DNA of 64,000 nt, taken from contig NC_088643.1 of the NCBI RefSeq assembly GCF_964019385.1, forward strand, positions 8,017,052-8,081,051, given 5' to 3'. Numbering within the stretch: position 1 is the first letter of the stretch; every line of letters begins with the position of its first letter. Below the pieces are notes generated by a model, which was given only the letters and a program-made list of their open reading frames with translations, had not been told where the DNA came from and did not search any database. Below, piece by piece: positions 43,990 to 55,893 of this stretch. The stretch comes from Sycon ciliatum. Taxonomy: Eukaryota > Porifera > Calcarea > Leucosolenida > Sycettidae. The position numbers and the translations under genes were made by a program.

Positions 43990-44070
<81 letters not shown>
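43990..44070 (+). repeat. (AG)n microsatellite
   Basis: About 40 AG units with a single AT interruption at about 44053. Confidence 0.95.
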
Positions 44071-44639
44071 GTCTCCCTAATGAAAACCTTGAAAACGGTG
44101 TGTGAAGCGTAGGTTTGGCGCTTCCAAATAGGCACCCTTAGCATTGAGACGATAACGCTAGCGGTAACGGAATTTGACTGTGGCCGGACCAAGAGTACCC
44201 ATTTTGTTACTGTATGGCATAATATATGTACCCTTGAATCCTGTTGTGCACTTGCTGTGTGCCAGAAGAGGCCCAGACTCCATAATTGGTGCAAACATTA
44301 CCATATGAGTCATTGCAGCGTATGCCTTAGAAAGGTTTTTAGCCCCCAGGCCCCTTTTAATGCTTTTTAACCCATAAAACCTGCTTGCAATGCTAGAGCA
44401 ATGCTAGTTTCCAAAAAAGGCCTTTAATGCTACTTTTAATGCTAGCATTAGCCGCTGAGGCCTAGTCAGTCCTGTCGCTCGGCCAACTGTGAGCAGCTCC
44501 TCGTATGTCGGCAGAGCTAAGTCCATATCTTCGTTAGTCGCCATAATTATTATTAAGTCATACATCAACACTAGAACAAATCAGTGTAGGTGCGATCCTG
44601 CCGAAGGCAGCTACACCGGTGAAAACAAACTCGACCGCG
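44071..44639. other. No gene seen; AATGCTA-rich stretch
   Basis: From 44357 to 44452 the words AATGCTA and TTTTAATGCT recur irregularly, with GGCCTTTAATGCTAC. Nothing else is recognisable. Confidence 0.45.
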
Positions 44640-44797
44640 GAGCGCAAAAACTTGCATCCGCACTCTAGATTATATCAAAAAACTTGCTAACAACATCTTA
44701 TCTACATGCCAGTTCGCATACGTTCCCGAAAGATCTGCCACTGACCAACTACTTCTCCTAACTCACCAGATGGCACGCGTCGCAGATAAAAACATTT
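44640..44797 (+). mobile_element. Reverse transcriptase fragment, left part of an interrupted element
   Basis: Plus-strand codons give Y-I-K-K-L-A-N-N-I-L-S-T-C-Q-F-A-Y-V-P-E-R-S-A-T-D. This is the RT motif usually written Q-F-G-F-R-P-x-R-S-T-x-D. It stops abruptly at 44797, where the 3' end of a minus-strand element begins. The following RT motif appears on the same strand at 46688. Confidence 0.7.
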
Positions 44798-45950
44798 TAT
44801 GTATTTATTTATTTTTATTTCATTTCACCGTCCAATGGCAGAAGCCAATGCAAAGGAGGGGGCGTTAGCCAGCCATGGCAAGAGAAGAAAAAGAAAGAAA
44901 GAAGGAAAGAATATGATAATTGGAAGAAGAGAATGTATCAGCGGGGTGAAATTTATCACTATGTTGACCATGGTGGAGAGCGGCGAGATGAGCTAGCAAA
45001 AGAGGCGAGAGAGCCTACAACGTAGCATGACAATTAACATGGTCTATGAACTGCCTAATATTGGATATTATCTTCATTTCCATGGGCAGCTTGAACCAAT
45101 AGGAATATGCAGAAAAGATAGGAGATTTGGTGTCCCGTGCGAAAGTAAACCAATTATACTTGCTGAGATGTTCAGGGACAATGTTCAGTTTAATACGATG
45201 GACCAGAACGCATGACTGTCTCTGCGACAGGATAGAGATGGGGCTCGTGGTGGCCAAACTATAGAGATCAGTAGAGGAGAATAGAGAGGGGTTACGAAAA
45301 TAATTTTCAACACACGTATATGATGTATTTCTAGTGCCTGTCCAGCAGATTTACTAAGCAGGTAATGCCAAGCAGTGGCGCCGTACAGAAGGATAGGAAG
45401 AAGGTAGCATTTATAAAAGAAACGAATACATTCGGGGTACAAGTGGGAGCATTGAGACATCAAGCAACCTACAGATTTGCTAACTTTGTTGCACACAAAA
45501 TTTACGTGAGAATTCCAGGACAATTGCGAGTCAAATACAACACCCAAATCCCTGTGCGTAACTACAATATTAATAGCCGAATCAAGTCCGGGAAGAGTAA
45601 ATGTGGGAGCTAGGGTGGTCTAGTTGAGGGAGAAAGACTATTTCTGTCTTCAAGATATTGGCTCTCAGACGCCATGACAACATCCATTTATGAACAACAT
45701 TGATTCCATTTTGAAGCTTCGTACACAGGTTTGGAATGTCAGCGTCAAACTGAATGAGGGCTATGTCATCAGCAAATAGTGACAAACCATCTATACTGTC
45801 AGGTAGATCGTATATATACAACAAGAATAGTGGAGGCCCCAGTATAGATCCCTCGGGGACTCCCGACTTCACAGATAGTGGGTCTGAGAGTACCCCTTCG
45901 ACTGACACTGCTTGTGTTCTATCTGTTAGGTAGTAAAACATGAAGTTTGA
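44798..45950 (-). mobile_element. CR1/Jockey-like retrotransposon 3' half, inserted in the RT element
   Basis: On the minus strand, 45582-45941 encodes V-K-S-G-V-P-E-G-S-I-L-G-P and the catalytic F-A-D-D at about 45765. After a frame break, 45185-45547 encodes M-G-V-V-F-D-S-Q-L-S-W-N-S-H and L-L-P-I-L-L-Y-G-A-T-A-W. The 3' end is AT-rich (ATAAAAATAAATAAATAC) at 44800-44820. It is truncated on its 5' side at the junction with the next fragment. Confidence 0.8.
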
Positions 45951-46687
45951 TTGTTTTGTTTGTTTCTTTTATTTGAATTCGTTCAAAGCACGGGCAATTC
46001 TGCCTTCTCATCAGAGGAAAAACCTCCGGTTCCTGCTGAGAAAGAATATAATATTATGAGAGAAGGAAATATTAAAAAGAATCATAACATGATAATTCCA
46101 AAGCACAAAGTATGTATATAATTCAAATGGGTGTGTGTATGTGTGAGCATGCAGTGAGGAACACACAGCGAAAACATGCAGTAATGTGTAGGTATTCCGA
46201 GCAAGGTGGTTACAAATTACAATTAGTTCTGTGCAGAGCCAGTTTAAAGGCAAACGCCGCACTGTAGAGGCGAATATCGCTGGGAAGGGCATTCCAAAGA
46301 GTGCTTCCCACAAATGTCAATGACTGACGACCAAAAGGTCCAGGAAGGAAAGGCACTTGCAGAAGCCGCTGGTCCTGTCCTCGAGTAATTCGGCGATCAT
46401 CTCGGGATGCTTGGCCTGTATTAGCCATCAACTGAAAGTAGGTGCAGAGAAGGGGACTTGCAAGATCATGTAGGCAACGGAAAACAAAACCATCATCAGG
46501 TCTTACACCACCTGGCAGAAGAAGCCTGATGAAAAAGGCATGATCCTTCTAGGACCACCCTTCATTCAGCTGAATGGAACAGATTCTAGACATCTTTATA
46601 ACAATTCTACACGCACGCTAGCCAGTTTCTGCCGAAAAAGATATCACTATCGGAGACCAAAGGTTTGCTTCCACACCCCACGCGCAC
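45951..46687 (-). mobile_element. CR1/Jockey-like 3' fragment
   Basis: Minus-strand translation at 46210-46431 has F-L-P-G-P-F-G-R-Q-S-L-T-F-V-G-S-T-L-W-N-A-L-P-S-D, the usual C-terminal motif. Its 3' end is near 45955, with AATAAAAGAAACAAACAAAAC on the minus strand. It abuts the element at 44798-45950 without spacer, which suggests one inserted into the other. Confidence 0.75.
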
Positions 46688-47646
46688 ATTGTGTATTCTT
46701 GGACTTCACCAAGGCGTTTGATAAAGTACACCAAGCTAGCCTGATCAGCCATCTGAGCTATTTGGTGGAACAGGAAGCAATTCCCTGGTTTGAGAGCTAT
46801 CTATGAAACACAAGTCTATTAGTACGCCTAGAGGATGCAGTATCTGAACGCTATGAGTTGTCATGTGCAGTCCCTCAAGGGTCCCATCTAGCACCCCTTC
46901 TCTTCCTTATTATATTATATCAACTCTCTCCCTAAAATTATAAAGCATACTTCCCCTATCTGTTTGCAGATGATGTCACCCTCCACAACGTTCACACACG
47001 TACTGATTCCCTGGCTGGTAACCTAGCCAACGTCCAAGCCGATTTAGCGAGCTGCCAACAGTGGGCAAGAACATCCACGGCACGTTCTTTGCAGACAAGA
47101 CAAGACTAGTATAATGTCCAATTACGACCTTCCTCCTGGACACTCTGTGCAGATGGACAATGTAGACTTAAACGTCAAGCAGGATTGTAAACATTTAGGA
47201 GTGCAGCTGAGCAGAAATCTTAAGGTCGAGAATTATTTCAATGCCATATCCAAGAAATTTCAGCAAAGAGTAAATCTATAATATGCTATATGGGTCGCTA
47301 TCTACCTTGCCCATGCATTGCCTTGCTCTACAAATCACATTGATGTAATTGTTAGAAACGTATCACAGAAGGTGGGTGTCTTACGTCGCACCTTTCCGGC
47401 AACTGAGCAAACTTGGACGCCGCCAGTACATCCTGTCTTTCGTTCTTCCTGACATTCTGTACTGCATCTGTTCATCCGTCATGCTGATTACTGCGAAGGA
47501 TCACAATCGACTAGTAAGCGTGCGCAACAGAGCCATTAGAGCGGCTAATGGGGCTTCAAACCTGGACAGTATTTCTGGTCCACTGAAAAACATTGATGTG
47601 AAGCCTCTGGACTATTATGTAGTGGTTGAGACTTCGGCGATGATTT
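46688..47646 (+). mobile_element. Right part of the interrupted RT element
   Basis: It resumes with C-V-F-L-D-F-T-K-A-F-D-K-V near 46690, followed in broken frames by A-V-P-Q-G-S near 46869, F-A-D-D-V-T-L-H near 46967, and a C-terminal part at 47349-47711 with S-F-V-L-P-D-I-L-Y. Several stops and a frameshift make it inactive. Orientation, motif order and junctions fit the fragment at 44640-44797. Confidence 0.75.
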
Positions 47647-48012
47647 TTAAGAAAGGGTTTGCTCCCCACACTGGAACTCGCGCTATTCCGCCGACTTTAC
47701 TTGACACTTGACTGACTCACAACTGCCATCCAGAGCACAAGAGAAGTCCATCGAACCTTCGACTCGGCAAACCTGCAAGAATGCACAACTCAGGCACAAT
47801 CTTCCTCAGCCTACTCAAGCTCAACTGATGAGGGGTGAATTCCCCGAAACACTGTGTATGGAGCAGGGAGTGGTGCTTTCTTGCCGGTTTGCTGAGTCGA
47901 AGGTTCGCTGGACTTCTCGTGTGCTCTGGATGGCAGTTGTGAGCCAGTCAAATGTAAAGTAAAGTCGGCGGAATAGCGTGAGCTCCAGTGTGGGGAGCAA
48001 ACCATTTCTTAA
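47647..48012. repeat. Foldback element with ~125-base arms
   Basis: The left arm from 47647 contains GGTTTGCTCCCCACACTGGA, CGCTATTCCGCCGACTTTAC and CAACTGCCATCCAGAGCACA. The right arm, read as complement from 48012, has the same words in the same order. The central loop of about 100 bases is unrelated. Single-arm copies are at 50400-50510 and 62973-63083, and a 77-base miniature is at 48217-48293. Confidence 0.85.
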
Positions 48013-48216
48013 GAGTGTGTAAATAATTTTTTTATAAAAATACTAAGCCAACAAAGAGTATCGTAAATTATCATCATTCATGTGCTGTACTAAGTAAAAC
48101 TCAACCAAATTCCAAAAATTAAAACATGTTGTGGATAGACTTGCTCCTGCAATCGATCGTTACATGTAATTCCAAATGTATTTGAAGTACTAATAATTAT
48201 TATGATAAACTTAGTA

Positions 48217-48293
48217 CAGAAAGGTTTGCTCCCCACACCGGAGCTCGCGCTATTCCGCCGACTTTACTTCGGTGTGGGGAGCAAACCTTTCTG
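48217..48293. mobile_element. 77-base miniature inverted repeat
   Basis: Ends CAGAAAGGTTTGCTCCCCAC and its exact complement form 24-base perfect arms around a short GC-rich core shared with the foldback arms at 47658. TAAACTTAGTACA flanks the wider block at 48207-48219 and 48328-48340, a possible 13-base target duplication. It is repeated at 60787-60863. Confidence 0.8.
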
Positions 48294-49131
48294 ACAAATC
48301 ATCGCCGAAGTCGCAACCACTACTTCGTAAACTTAGTACAATCATGGCAAAAAACTAGAACAGACAAAAAAGAGGACAAGAAGGATGTTTCTCGCTCCAC
48401 ATGCACTGACATAACGACATGGACCCAGACAACAGAGGCAGGAGCACACAGAGTGAGTGTAGTAGGCCGGAGCCAGATGTGAACCGGAATGGAAAAGAAA
48501 ACTAGGAGCAACAACAGGGATAAACCAGAACAAGCACCACTTGGGGCCGTCAGATTAATTTCTCTGGACCGAGCCAGCCGGGAAAAAACCCTCGCGCCGA
48601 CGGACGCACGAATGAAGGAAAAAACCGGGTGTATAACTATAACCCCAAGTGGCAACATGGCAGCATAAAAATAGCCACTACACATCAACAGCCAAGAAAG
48701 AAATGGAAGAAGATGGGCAGACATGAAGGGCGGGAGGGTGGGGACACTGGTGAGACACAAAAAAAACTGACTGAAGGAGTCAAGCAAAACAGAACAGCAA
48801 CAAAACAAGAAAACATCAGATTCCATATTCGCAAGAAAAATAATTTTGTTGCGCGAGAAATCATTTCTCGCCTCATTTGCCCCGCTCGGTCGGCGAAACA
48901 TATAACAGTCAATCATCATCATTGAATACTTGGAAGGGTAAGAACAAACCGTGACTAACACTGTTAACAAGGACGGGTGAAGTGGACTATCAAAATAAGG
49001 AGGTATACAATCACGAAGTTAAAGATGCATAACATTGCAATATACAAGGTAGTGTGAGGTGTCAAATGTACGTCCATGTCTATACGTGAGTTGGTGTGTC
49101 TGCGTGCGCGTGTGTGTCGGTGTGATCATTC

Positions 49132-49600
49132 TCATGGGCGTTCTTCGTCTTCTTTCTTTTCGTCATCTTGCCCACATTCTGGTCTTCTTTGCTTCTCAGA
49201 AAGCGGTAGCTCTTCTTGCGCAAGGAAAACTAGTTCTTTTCCATAGTTCTTCATGGCGTCCACTAGCTCCAGTTTCGTCCACAGCTTCTGATCAGGCAAT
49301 CCTGATATTGACGAAAGTAGATGGCTTCCCAAGCCGCTGCATAGTACTTTACGACTGGGGCGACTTGACTCAGACAAACTATTCCAGAATTGTTCATATT
49401 CGTTGAGAGCCATGAAGTAATTCTCGGGATTCAATGTCTTTAGCCTACCCATTATCAGCAGCCTCAGAACTGAGTGCTTTTCTGAGAGCTTGGCGGCCAT
49501 GTCGATCAATGATCGGGACTTATCCATTTCTTCGCCCAGATTGTAATTGTCGCAATAGTTGATATCACAATGGTAGTAAGGGTTATACGAGTCCGTCCAC

Positions 49601-49639
<39 letters not shown>

Positions 49640-50271
49640 GGAAGAGGAATTGCGTTGAGATCTTCAAGTCCCAGAGCTGATAACAAAGTTGCGTCTGTCT
49701 GGGCTAAATCATGCAACGAATGCGCAATTTCCACAAGCCTCCGCGAGCGGTTAACGTAAGGCATGTATTTGGTCATCCTCGCAATAAGTGGTTCCATCGA
49801 GTTGATAATCACTTCTTGACACGTTTGCTCCGATCCGTCTCTCATGAACAAATCTGTGACATTTCTAAACAGGTACTGCATTGGTTCAAAGTTGAAGTCA
49901 TCAAATTCTTCTTCTTCCATCTCCTCAAGTTTTCGGTCGACATCCTTCAGCAAAAGGTTTGGTAGGAATTCACGATCTTCTAGAGCATGTAGTAAATGGC
50001 TTTCGGCGAGTGACTTGAACAGGCCAGCGCTGTCCCAGCTAGTGGTATCACTCAGCTGTGCTGGCAGCATCAACTCTAGGCACGACAGTGTGATAATCGA
50101 CTGCTTCTTTGCTCTGCCGACCAAAGCAACATCCACATGGCTGCCGTAAATGCAACGCATAGTATCGATGCAATGGCTATGATACACGCTGGCCACACCG
50201 GTGACAATTTCCAGGTTTATGGCAGCGTCTATATATGACACGTCCAAATGAGGCCTGAGTTGATAGCGTTG
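49132..50271 (-). CDS. Second coding exon of F-box-like gene member B, first copy
   Basis: After an acceptor TATACGTGCAG the frame reads Q-R-Y-Q-L-R-P-H-L-D and codes 379 residues to a TGA at 49132-49134. The start Q-R-Y corresponds to N-R-Y in member A. Landmarks are a Glu/Asp-rich segment (E-E-M-E-E-E-E-F-D-D), a run of 12 Asp encoded by an (ATC/GAT)n tract at 49602-49637, and the shared C-terminal motif L-W-T-K-L-E-L-V-D-A-M-K-N-Y-G. The tail after it is highly charged. No membrane segment. The gene is likely active or recently so: the frame is open in both copies, and the base changes between copies keep it open. Function is unknown. Confidence 0.75.
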
Positions 50272-51126
50272 CTGCACGTATAGGACAAAGAATACAGAAA
50301 TTGATAGTGAAAACAACTTATTTGTGAATTCGTGAAGCATATCGGTTGACAATTTGACCTGATCACTATGATAGTACAGCCAGTTTTCCTTGGACGTTTT
50401 GGTCTTCTCGTGCGCTTCTCGTGTGCTCTGGATGGTAGTCGTGAGTCAGTCAAGTGAGAATTCAAGTCGGCAGGAATAGCGCAAGCTCACGCTTACGGAG
50501 CAACACACAATTCCCCGGGAAGAGTAAAGTAGAATTCCGACGTGACGTAAACGGACTATACGGCTGCATTTCGAGTGTGAACAGGAGACGGCGTTGTGTG
50601 CCGACTCCCCCCCCCCCCCCCCCGGAAAAAGCAAAACTGCATACTAGAGTTCTTTAGCATTTCGAACACTAAGCTCCCCATGATAATTCACCGAATGTCT
50701 AACATGGCTCATTTTTTTTTATTTTAGCAAAATAGAATTCATGCATCATCATTTTCTCTAGTCTAAAGCTCCTGCATGTGTTCGACTAGTGTAAAGTCGC
50801 CAACTAATTCCAATTTCTGCCGGAATTCACCATCACAATAGACGATACCCTAATGCAGTCCCATTTCATACTAGACCACAGCCGTCAAATTACTCCCCTT
50901 TATTGAACCACAACAACGCCAGTAGTCGTAATCTTACCGTAGGGACCCTGAATGTATTCCACAATTTTAATACTTAAAGGTACATGCATTTCTCCTTTAC
51001 TTCTCTCTCATTTTCTCAGGACACGTTTCATTTTTTTTTATTATATCGCCATTATAATAATTATTGGACATCAATGCCCACTTGGTTTTGATCTAATTTA
51101 AAATATCAAGTAAACAAACTACTTAC
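50272..51126 (-). other. Intron of F-box-like gene member B, first copy
   Basis: The donor is GTAAGT at 51126 (minus strand) and the acceptor ends GTGCAG at 50272. The phase is 0, as in member A, but the intron is much shorter (855 bases). It contains one arm of the foldback family (50400-50510) and a C17 tract at 50607-50623; the second copy has 13 C. Confidence 0.7.
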
Positions 51127-51389
51127 TTGACATAGAATGCTAAACATGTTTTCATCGATTAGCAGCGCCTTCAAATGCTTGGAGGTTCCACACAGCAGGA
51201 TGATGTCCCGCAAGGACAATAAGGGCAGTAAATGGCCTGGCCACACGTTGAATACAGCACTCTCCATTCTACACGCGGCTGACGTTAATTCCCTTGAAGT
51301 GGTATCAATAGTCAATATGCTGTTGACCGTCCATTGCCAAGGTTTGCTCAGAAGCCTGGCCTTGTATTCCCGGTCCTCAACGGAATGAC
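51127..51389 (-). CDS. F-box-like coding exon of gene member B, first copy
   Basis: The exon ends M-F-S-I-L-C-Q before GTAAGT. Its last 40 residues, with VWPGHLLPLLSLRDIILLCG then T-S-K-H-L-K-A-L-L, align with the F-box-like segment of member A. The 5' limit is taken at an acceptor-like GACGTTCAG. An ATG at 51267 would give 47 residues before the boundary, but the frame is open further upstream, so another exon may precede. Unlike member A, the basic N-terminus is not seen. Confidence 0.6.
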
Positions 51390-51812
51390 CTGAACGTCCG
51401 CACAACCAACAAACACACACATACCCACACACACACACGCACACACACACACACATGAAGAGGAACACATGCACAATGGCAAACATAAAAGCAGCCAGGC
51501 ATATAGAAACATACTTTATCAATAAAGAATAGCTGGTCGATAGTATCATATAGTTGCATCAGCAAACCATCACTACAAGCCCTCGCACTATTTTTTGGAT
51601 GGAATGTTTCCTGGATCAAAATCCTACAGCCGTCCTCATCATAAATGTACAGAAAAGAAAAAGGACGAAGGAACTAAACGTTACGCTATTATGTCCACTT
51701 TTCTTTTCCTTTCTATAAATTGAACCTTGGCTCACCATACGAGTTCATCGTATATGGTCTAAAATTACAAAACAAAACTGGACTCATCAATCATACAGAC
51801 ATCTCTCTCTCT
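51390..51812. other. Upstream region of gene member B; no exon placed
   Basis: Holds a (CA)n-like tract at 51413-51454 and a minus-strand frame near 51500-51620 (I-Q-E-T-F-H-P-K-N-S-A) ending at a possible donor GTATGT. Its phase does not fit the exon at 51127-51389, so I do not join them. Confidence 0.35.
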
Positions 51813-51970
<158 letters not shown>

Positions 51971-51974
51971 TTGC

Positions 51975-52745
51975 TGCTGCTAATAATCGTGATATTTATA
52001 GGCAGATATTTAATCGTCCCAGTCATGTTTGTATCTTTTTCTGCCGCCTTAGAAGATAGAAGATTCTTTGTGCTGCACTGATTAGTCCACAAAGAGCGAA
52101 ACAGTTCTCTCCACCAAATAAGGATTTCACTCCTGCTCTTTTAGTTGACCACCCTCATGCAGGTAGTGCCTTTGCTGTTTGCGTTATGCATAGCTAGCTG
52201 ACTTTTCAGTTTGAGCACTCTGGTAAGGTACGTTCGGACCTGGTTTAAATCTGGCTTTGAAAATTGTATTTTCAATTCAAATCAGGTCCGGCCTCATTTT
52301 CTCTTTGCTGCGCTGATGAGTCTGCGAATGACGAAGCAGTTCTGTCCCTGGATTGAGTATTTCGCTCCTGTTCATAGAAGTTTAGCACTCTCGTGGTTGG
52401 TATCGCCTTTGCTGTTTGCGTTATGCAGAGCTCTCTAACTTGTCGGTTCTCTTGTTGATTGTGCTTCTTCTTCCTGTTTGTTGTCATCATTATTATTATT
52501 TTTTTCATGGCACGTATAGCATATATACTAAAGTATTTTATTAGTGCAATTAAGAGTATAATCGATGCAGACATGGCCAGACAATAACGAGTTCATGGAA
52601 ATTTTTAAGGATTTTTATGTTATTCAAAATCGATTTTCGTGTTCCGCTTATTAGTGAATAGTATCGGAACTGAGGGTACTGTGTACAAAATAGAACCTTT
52701 TATAACAGCATAATTAAAAGTGTGAACAAAAAAAAGGAAGTGCTA
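51975..52745. other. No gene seen; short direct repeat
   Basis: TTGCTG(T/C)GCTGAT(T/G)AGTC-type words and TTTGCTGTTTGCGTTATGCA occur twice (near 52065 and 52310; 52171 and 52406), indicating a diverged tandem pair of about 240 bases. No coding signal. Confidence 0.5.
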
Positions 52746-53110
52746 AAGTATTTATTCATATTTCTCAGGGCAGTCCCCACAGACCTATGGTCTCCTTACG
52801 GGGTACCCTAGCCAATCTAGGATTGCGATACGAAATTGGCTTGGTGAAGCAGCAAGGCGGACCGATGCCGGAACTGAGTTCCAGCGGTCGGCGGCTAGAT
52901 AAGAAAGAGGTAAAAACTTGTCTCAGGGCATGGATAGCCGCTTCACTTCCTGCGGGTGTCCTGCACAAAGTTGGGACGCCCCAGCAGCGGTAGTGATGTC
53001 ATCCATGAGGAGTGTCTTCATGGATTTACCAATGATGCGCCGCAGGACTTCTCCTATCCCCACAGGTCGGTATCACGTGATACACACACGTAAAACACAT
53101 ACGTAGTACG
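52746..53110 (-). pseudogene. RT fragment of the same family as 40563-43009
   Basis: On the minus strand, one frame gives V-G-I-G-E-V-L-R-R-I-I-G-K near 53060 and another gives A-G-S-E-A-A-I-H-A-L-R-Q-V-F near 52935. These adjoining motifs form the start of the RT core in this family, so the fragment is frameshifted. It lies upstream, in gene order, of the part preserved at 40563-43009. Confidence 0.65.
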
Positions 53111-53155
53111 TGGGACAAAAATCTCCCTGGCATCTGCAGTTTACAGCTCTCTGAC

Positions 53156-53445
53156 ATGTTCTCCCTTCGCAGTGACTTCGCTCACACAGATAGAGCCACC
53201 CGTGGCAAAGGCAATAATTCCCTTTCTTTACCCATTGTGAAAACTCAAGCTGGATACAAATCTATTTCATTCCTTGGTGCTGACCGCTTCAATGCGCTTC
53301 CCGACGGAATCCCTTCGCACAAATCCTATCTCCAATTATTCATTTCGCCAGGAACTTAACACATTCATTCATCTTGGGCACCCTGTAGGAAGACCTTAGG
53401 GTCTGTTGGGAATGCCCAAGTAAAGTAATAAAATATAATAGTGAA
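53156..53445 (+). mobile_element. CR1/Jockey-like 3' fragment
   Basis: Plus-strand codons give A-G-Y-K-S-I-S-F-L-G-A-D-R-F-N-A-L-P, a version of the usual C-terminal motif. The 3' end follows with CTTAGGGTCTGTTGGGAATG and a short A-rich tail near 53430. The same 3' end appears inverted at 20565-20690. Confidence 0.65.
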
Positions 53446-53800
53446 GTAGAAAAAAAACAGGGTCCGTCCTTGGTTGCAATGCGCATTTTCTGGGTTCGAT
53501 GGCAGAGATACTGTAGTTGGCAAAGCAAAATTTAAATTCCGTTCCAGAACCGCCAATGTCGAGCAGGTACTCCAGCAGCGTAGGGTGACTGACTTTTTCA
53601 AAAGCCTTTGACATGCCAAGTAGGCATATGGCATCGCCTGCCGCCGATCGTACCTATTTAGAGAGTAGTCGGGGAGTTGGTATAGGGAATCTGGCTCGAG
53701 GAGATTTGCCCAAGTGGCGATCTGTGCAATCTCGTCCATTTTGATGAACAAGCTGCAAACTTTGAAACTCAAATATGAAGAGATTGTGTGTCGTCGTTGT
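53446..53800 (-). mobile_element. Reverse transcriptase fragment, minus strand
   Basis: Minus-strand codons at about 53614 read M-S-K-A-F-E-K-V-S-H-P-T-L-L-E-Y-L, the RT motif usually D-M-S-K-A-F-D. Upstream in another frame there is no clear motif. It abuts the 3' end of the plus-strand fragment, so the two elements meet tail to body. Confidence 0.6.
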
Positions 53801-54059
53801 CATCGCATCGACAAGAGTTTTTTTTGGTCTTTTATAAGGTTTTATTATTGCTATTGATGTAGCTCTGAGCTTCTGATTGGAGCAGAAAAAACTGGTCTCT
53901 ACTCTAAGAAGAGACACGAAGAAGACTCGCGAAAAGCTGCTTGTAGAGCAACAAAATATAAAGTCGGCAAGTTCTTGCTGGGAACGACGCTACATTCGGA
54001 TCACTGGATCCATACTAGGCTCAAGCGATTCCTCAGGGGTCAGCGCGAAGGCAGAAATA

Positions 54060-54340
54060 GGCATGCGGCTACAGCCAGAAATGGACGTGTGTACACATAG
54101 GAGAGCAAGGGAAGCGCAACGCGAGCTGTAGCAGCCAGAAACGGATACATGCTCAGAAAGGGGAGTACACCGCGACATGCATGGTAGCCAGAAATGGTTA
54201 CATGCGCAGAAAGGGGAGCACACCGCGACATGCACGGCAGCCAGAAACGGGTAGATGCATACAACAGAGAGCAAGTAGAGCACACTGCTAGCTGCAGAAC
54301 AGCCAGAAATGGCTGGGTGCATACAAAAGGGAATCGCTTG
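54060..54340 (+). repeat. Tandem repeat of ~55-base AGCCAGAAA units
   Basis: Units of the type AGCCAGAAATGGTTACATGC plus AGAAAGGGGAGCACACCGCG recur about five times with divergence. They sit inside the minus-strand copy of the composite repeat and are absent from the plus-strand copy at 19760-20690. Confidence 0.75.
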
Positions 54341-54399
54341 GTGCCAAAAAAGGGGCACATAAAATGATCACGACTGATGTTCGTGACATTGTGAATGGA

Positions 54400-55160
54400 A
54401 CGAGAAACGGTAGGGGTGGGGTGCAGTACTAGTAGTATTATGGTCAAGGAATCCAGGGATGATAAAGGCATTGGTGTTCATTATGGTGAGTTTGAGTAGA
54501 TATCTGATGGGCTTACCTGGTAAGGATTGGATTTACCGGGGTTCTTGGTCTTCTTGTTCTTTTCTACCTTGTCCGTTGCCTTGTGTGGTCTGCCTGGCTT
54601 ACTTCGCAAATGCTTGGAGCGATACGCTTGACATGTAGATCTACGACGAGCCAGAAGCACAATTGCAGTGTACCCAGTCACTGCACAACTCACGATAACT
54701 AATGTAGTGGGAAGCCGAGCGATTAAGGAGGCACAACACGAATAGGGCAAGGAATAGATGTATTGTATTGAAATTTCTCCGGTGCTAGAATGCTAGACAA
54801 CCAGAAGCAGAAAGACTCAGGGACACCGAAACAAAGATAGATGATTATTCCAGGGAGAAGTTACAAAAGACCTGCATTTGCTTCTAAACACAATTTCCTG
54901 AACAAAATGCGTCGCCATTGTGTTTACATGACGGCTTACTCACCTGGCTCACAGATAGGACAACGGGACATGTAACGTTACTGGACTGTATCGGCAGCAT
55001 TGAGTAAGAAACTAAGGAAGGAAAGCACGAAATAATAATGTGAACAGACTCCGATAACCCGGCAGCTTTTATATGCAGACAGCGAAAGTACACGTACTAC
55101 GAATCGGGAAAGAGCGTGGAAGGCGAAAGGTCAAAAGGGGCTACTTTGGCTGAAAAGTAC
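54400..55160 (-). mobile_element. Composite dispersed repeat, minus-strand copy
   Basis: Inverted relative to 19760-20520. It has the same GCATATAAAAGCTGC word near 55070, the same AAGCCGTCATGTAAACACAA word near 54920 and the same short Lys-rich frame (54481-54750). Substitutions and small gaps indicate an older split than the large tandem duplications. Confidence 0.75.
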
Positions 55161-55174
55161 TTCTAGGTAGGGGG

Positions 55175-55500
55175 TTGTTGTTGTAGAAGTTTATTTAACG
55201 TCGCACCACAAACAGGCGATTTCGCCTCCTTTGATACATGTGGACGACAGAAGGAATGAGAGAGAGGGGGGGGGACAGAAGTATGGAGAGAGGAAGGGTA
55301 GAAATAAATAAGCAATCAACCTCAGGGCTACACCAAAGCAAAAACGGAATGGGAACATACTATATACAAAATAGCTTCATACATATATTGCAAAACACGT
55401 TTACTATTCTTCAGTCCGCTATACCACAGAAACACACTAGCCGAAAAGCATTTAAACGGAGCCATGATGCGCTTTTAGCAGGGCACAGAACTGGGTGCAG
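55175..55500 (-). mobile_element. Probable 3' end of a non-LTR element
   Basis: The plus strand reads GTTGTAGAAGTTTATTTAAC then GTCGCACCACAAACAGGCGA, like the reverse complement of a retrotransposon 3' untranslated end. No coding motif is visible, so this rests on appearance only. Confidence 0.3.
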
Positions 55501-55893
55501 GGATAATGCCGGCATGCAACCTTATGCATTGTTCCAAGAGTACAGTCATGTCTCTGTACTCTTGATTGTACCGGTATATGACGTTGTGATTGTGTAGAGC
55601 CGGAAAACCGAGGGCGTTGCGTTAGGGTCAAGTAAATAGTTGAGGTGTTGGTTTACTCATTGTTCAGATTCAGCCTGGTCAGTGTGCAACCGTTACCTCA
55701 GTGCGGCGGCGGCGGTGTGGGTTTTGCCACCCATTGTTGCTTGTGCTTGTATCTTGCGTTTGAGGCTTGGCGGGCAGGTCAGGTCTGGCCGTAGGGGTAC
55801 TACTTCTTGTAGTAGTACGTGTACTACCGTCCGTGCTGGTGTGTGTGCCTGTTGGTGAGGCAGCTTTCCTTGCAGTGCTACTGTACAATTTCT

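Noticed and set aside
48320..48970. Minus-strand 216-residue membrane-protein-like frame, with a copy at 60890-61540
   Set aside because: Hydrophobic, but without family motifs, splice context or a sensible start, and it lies in the 3' flank of member B. Sequence between the two copies is conserved by recent duplication, so conservation is not evidence of coding.
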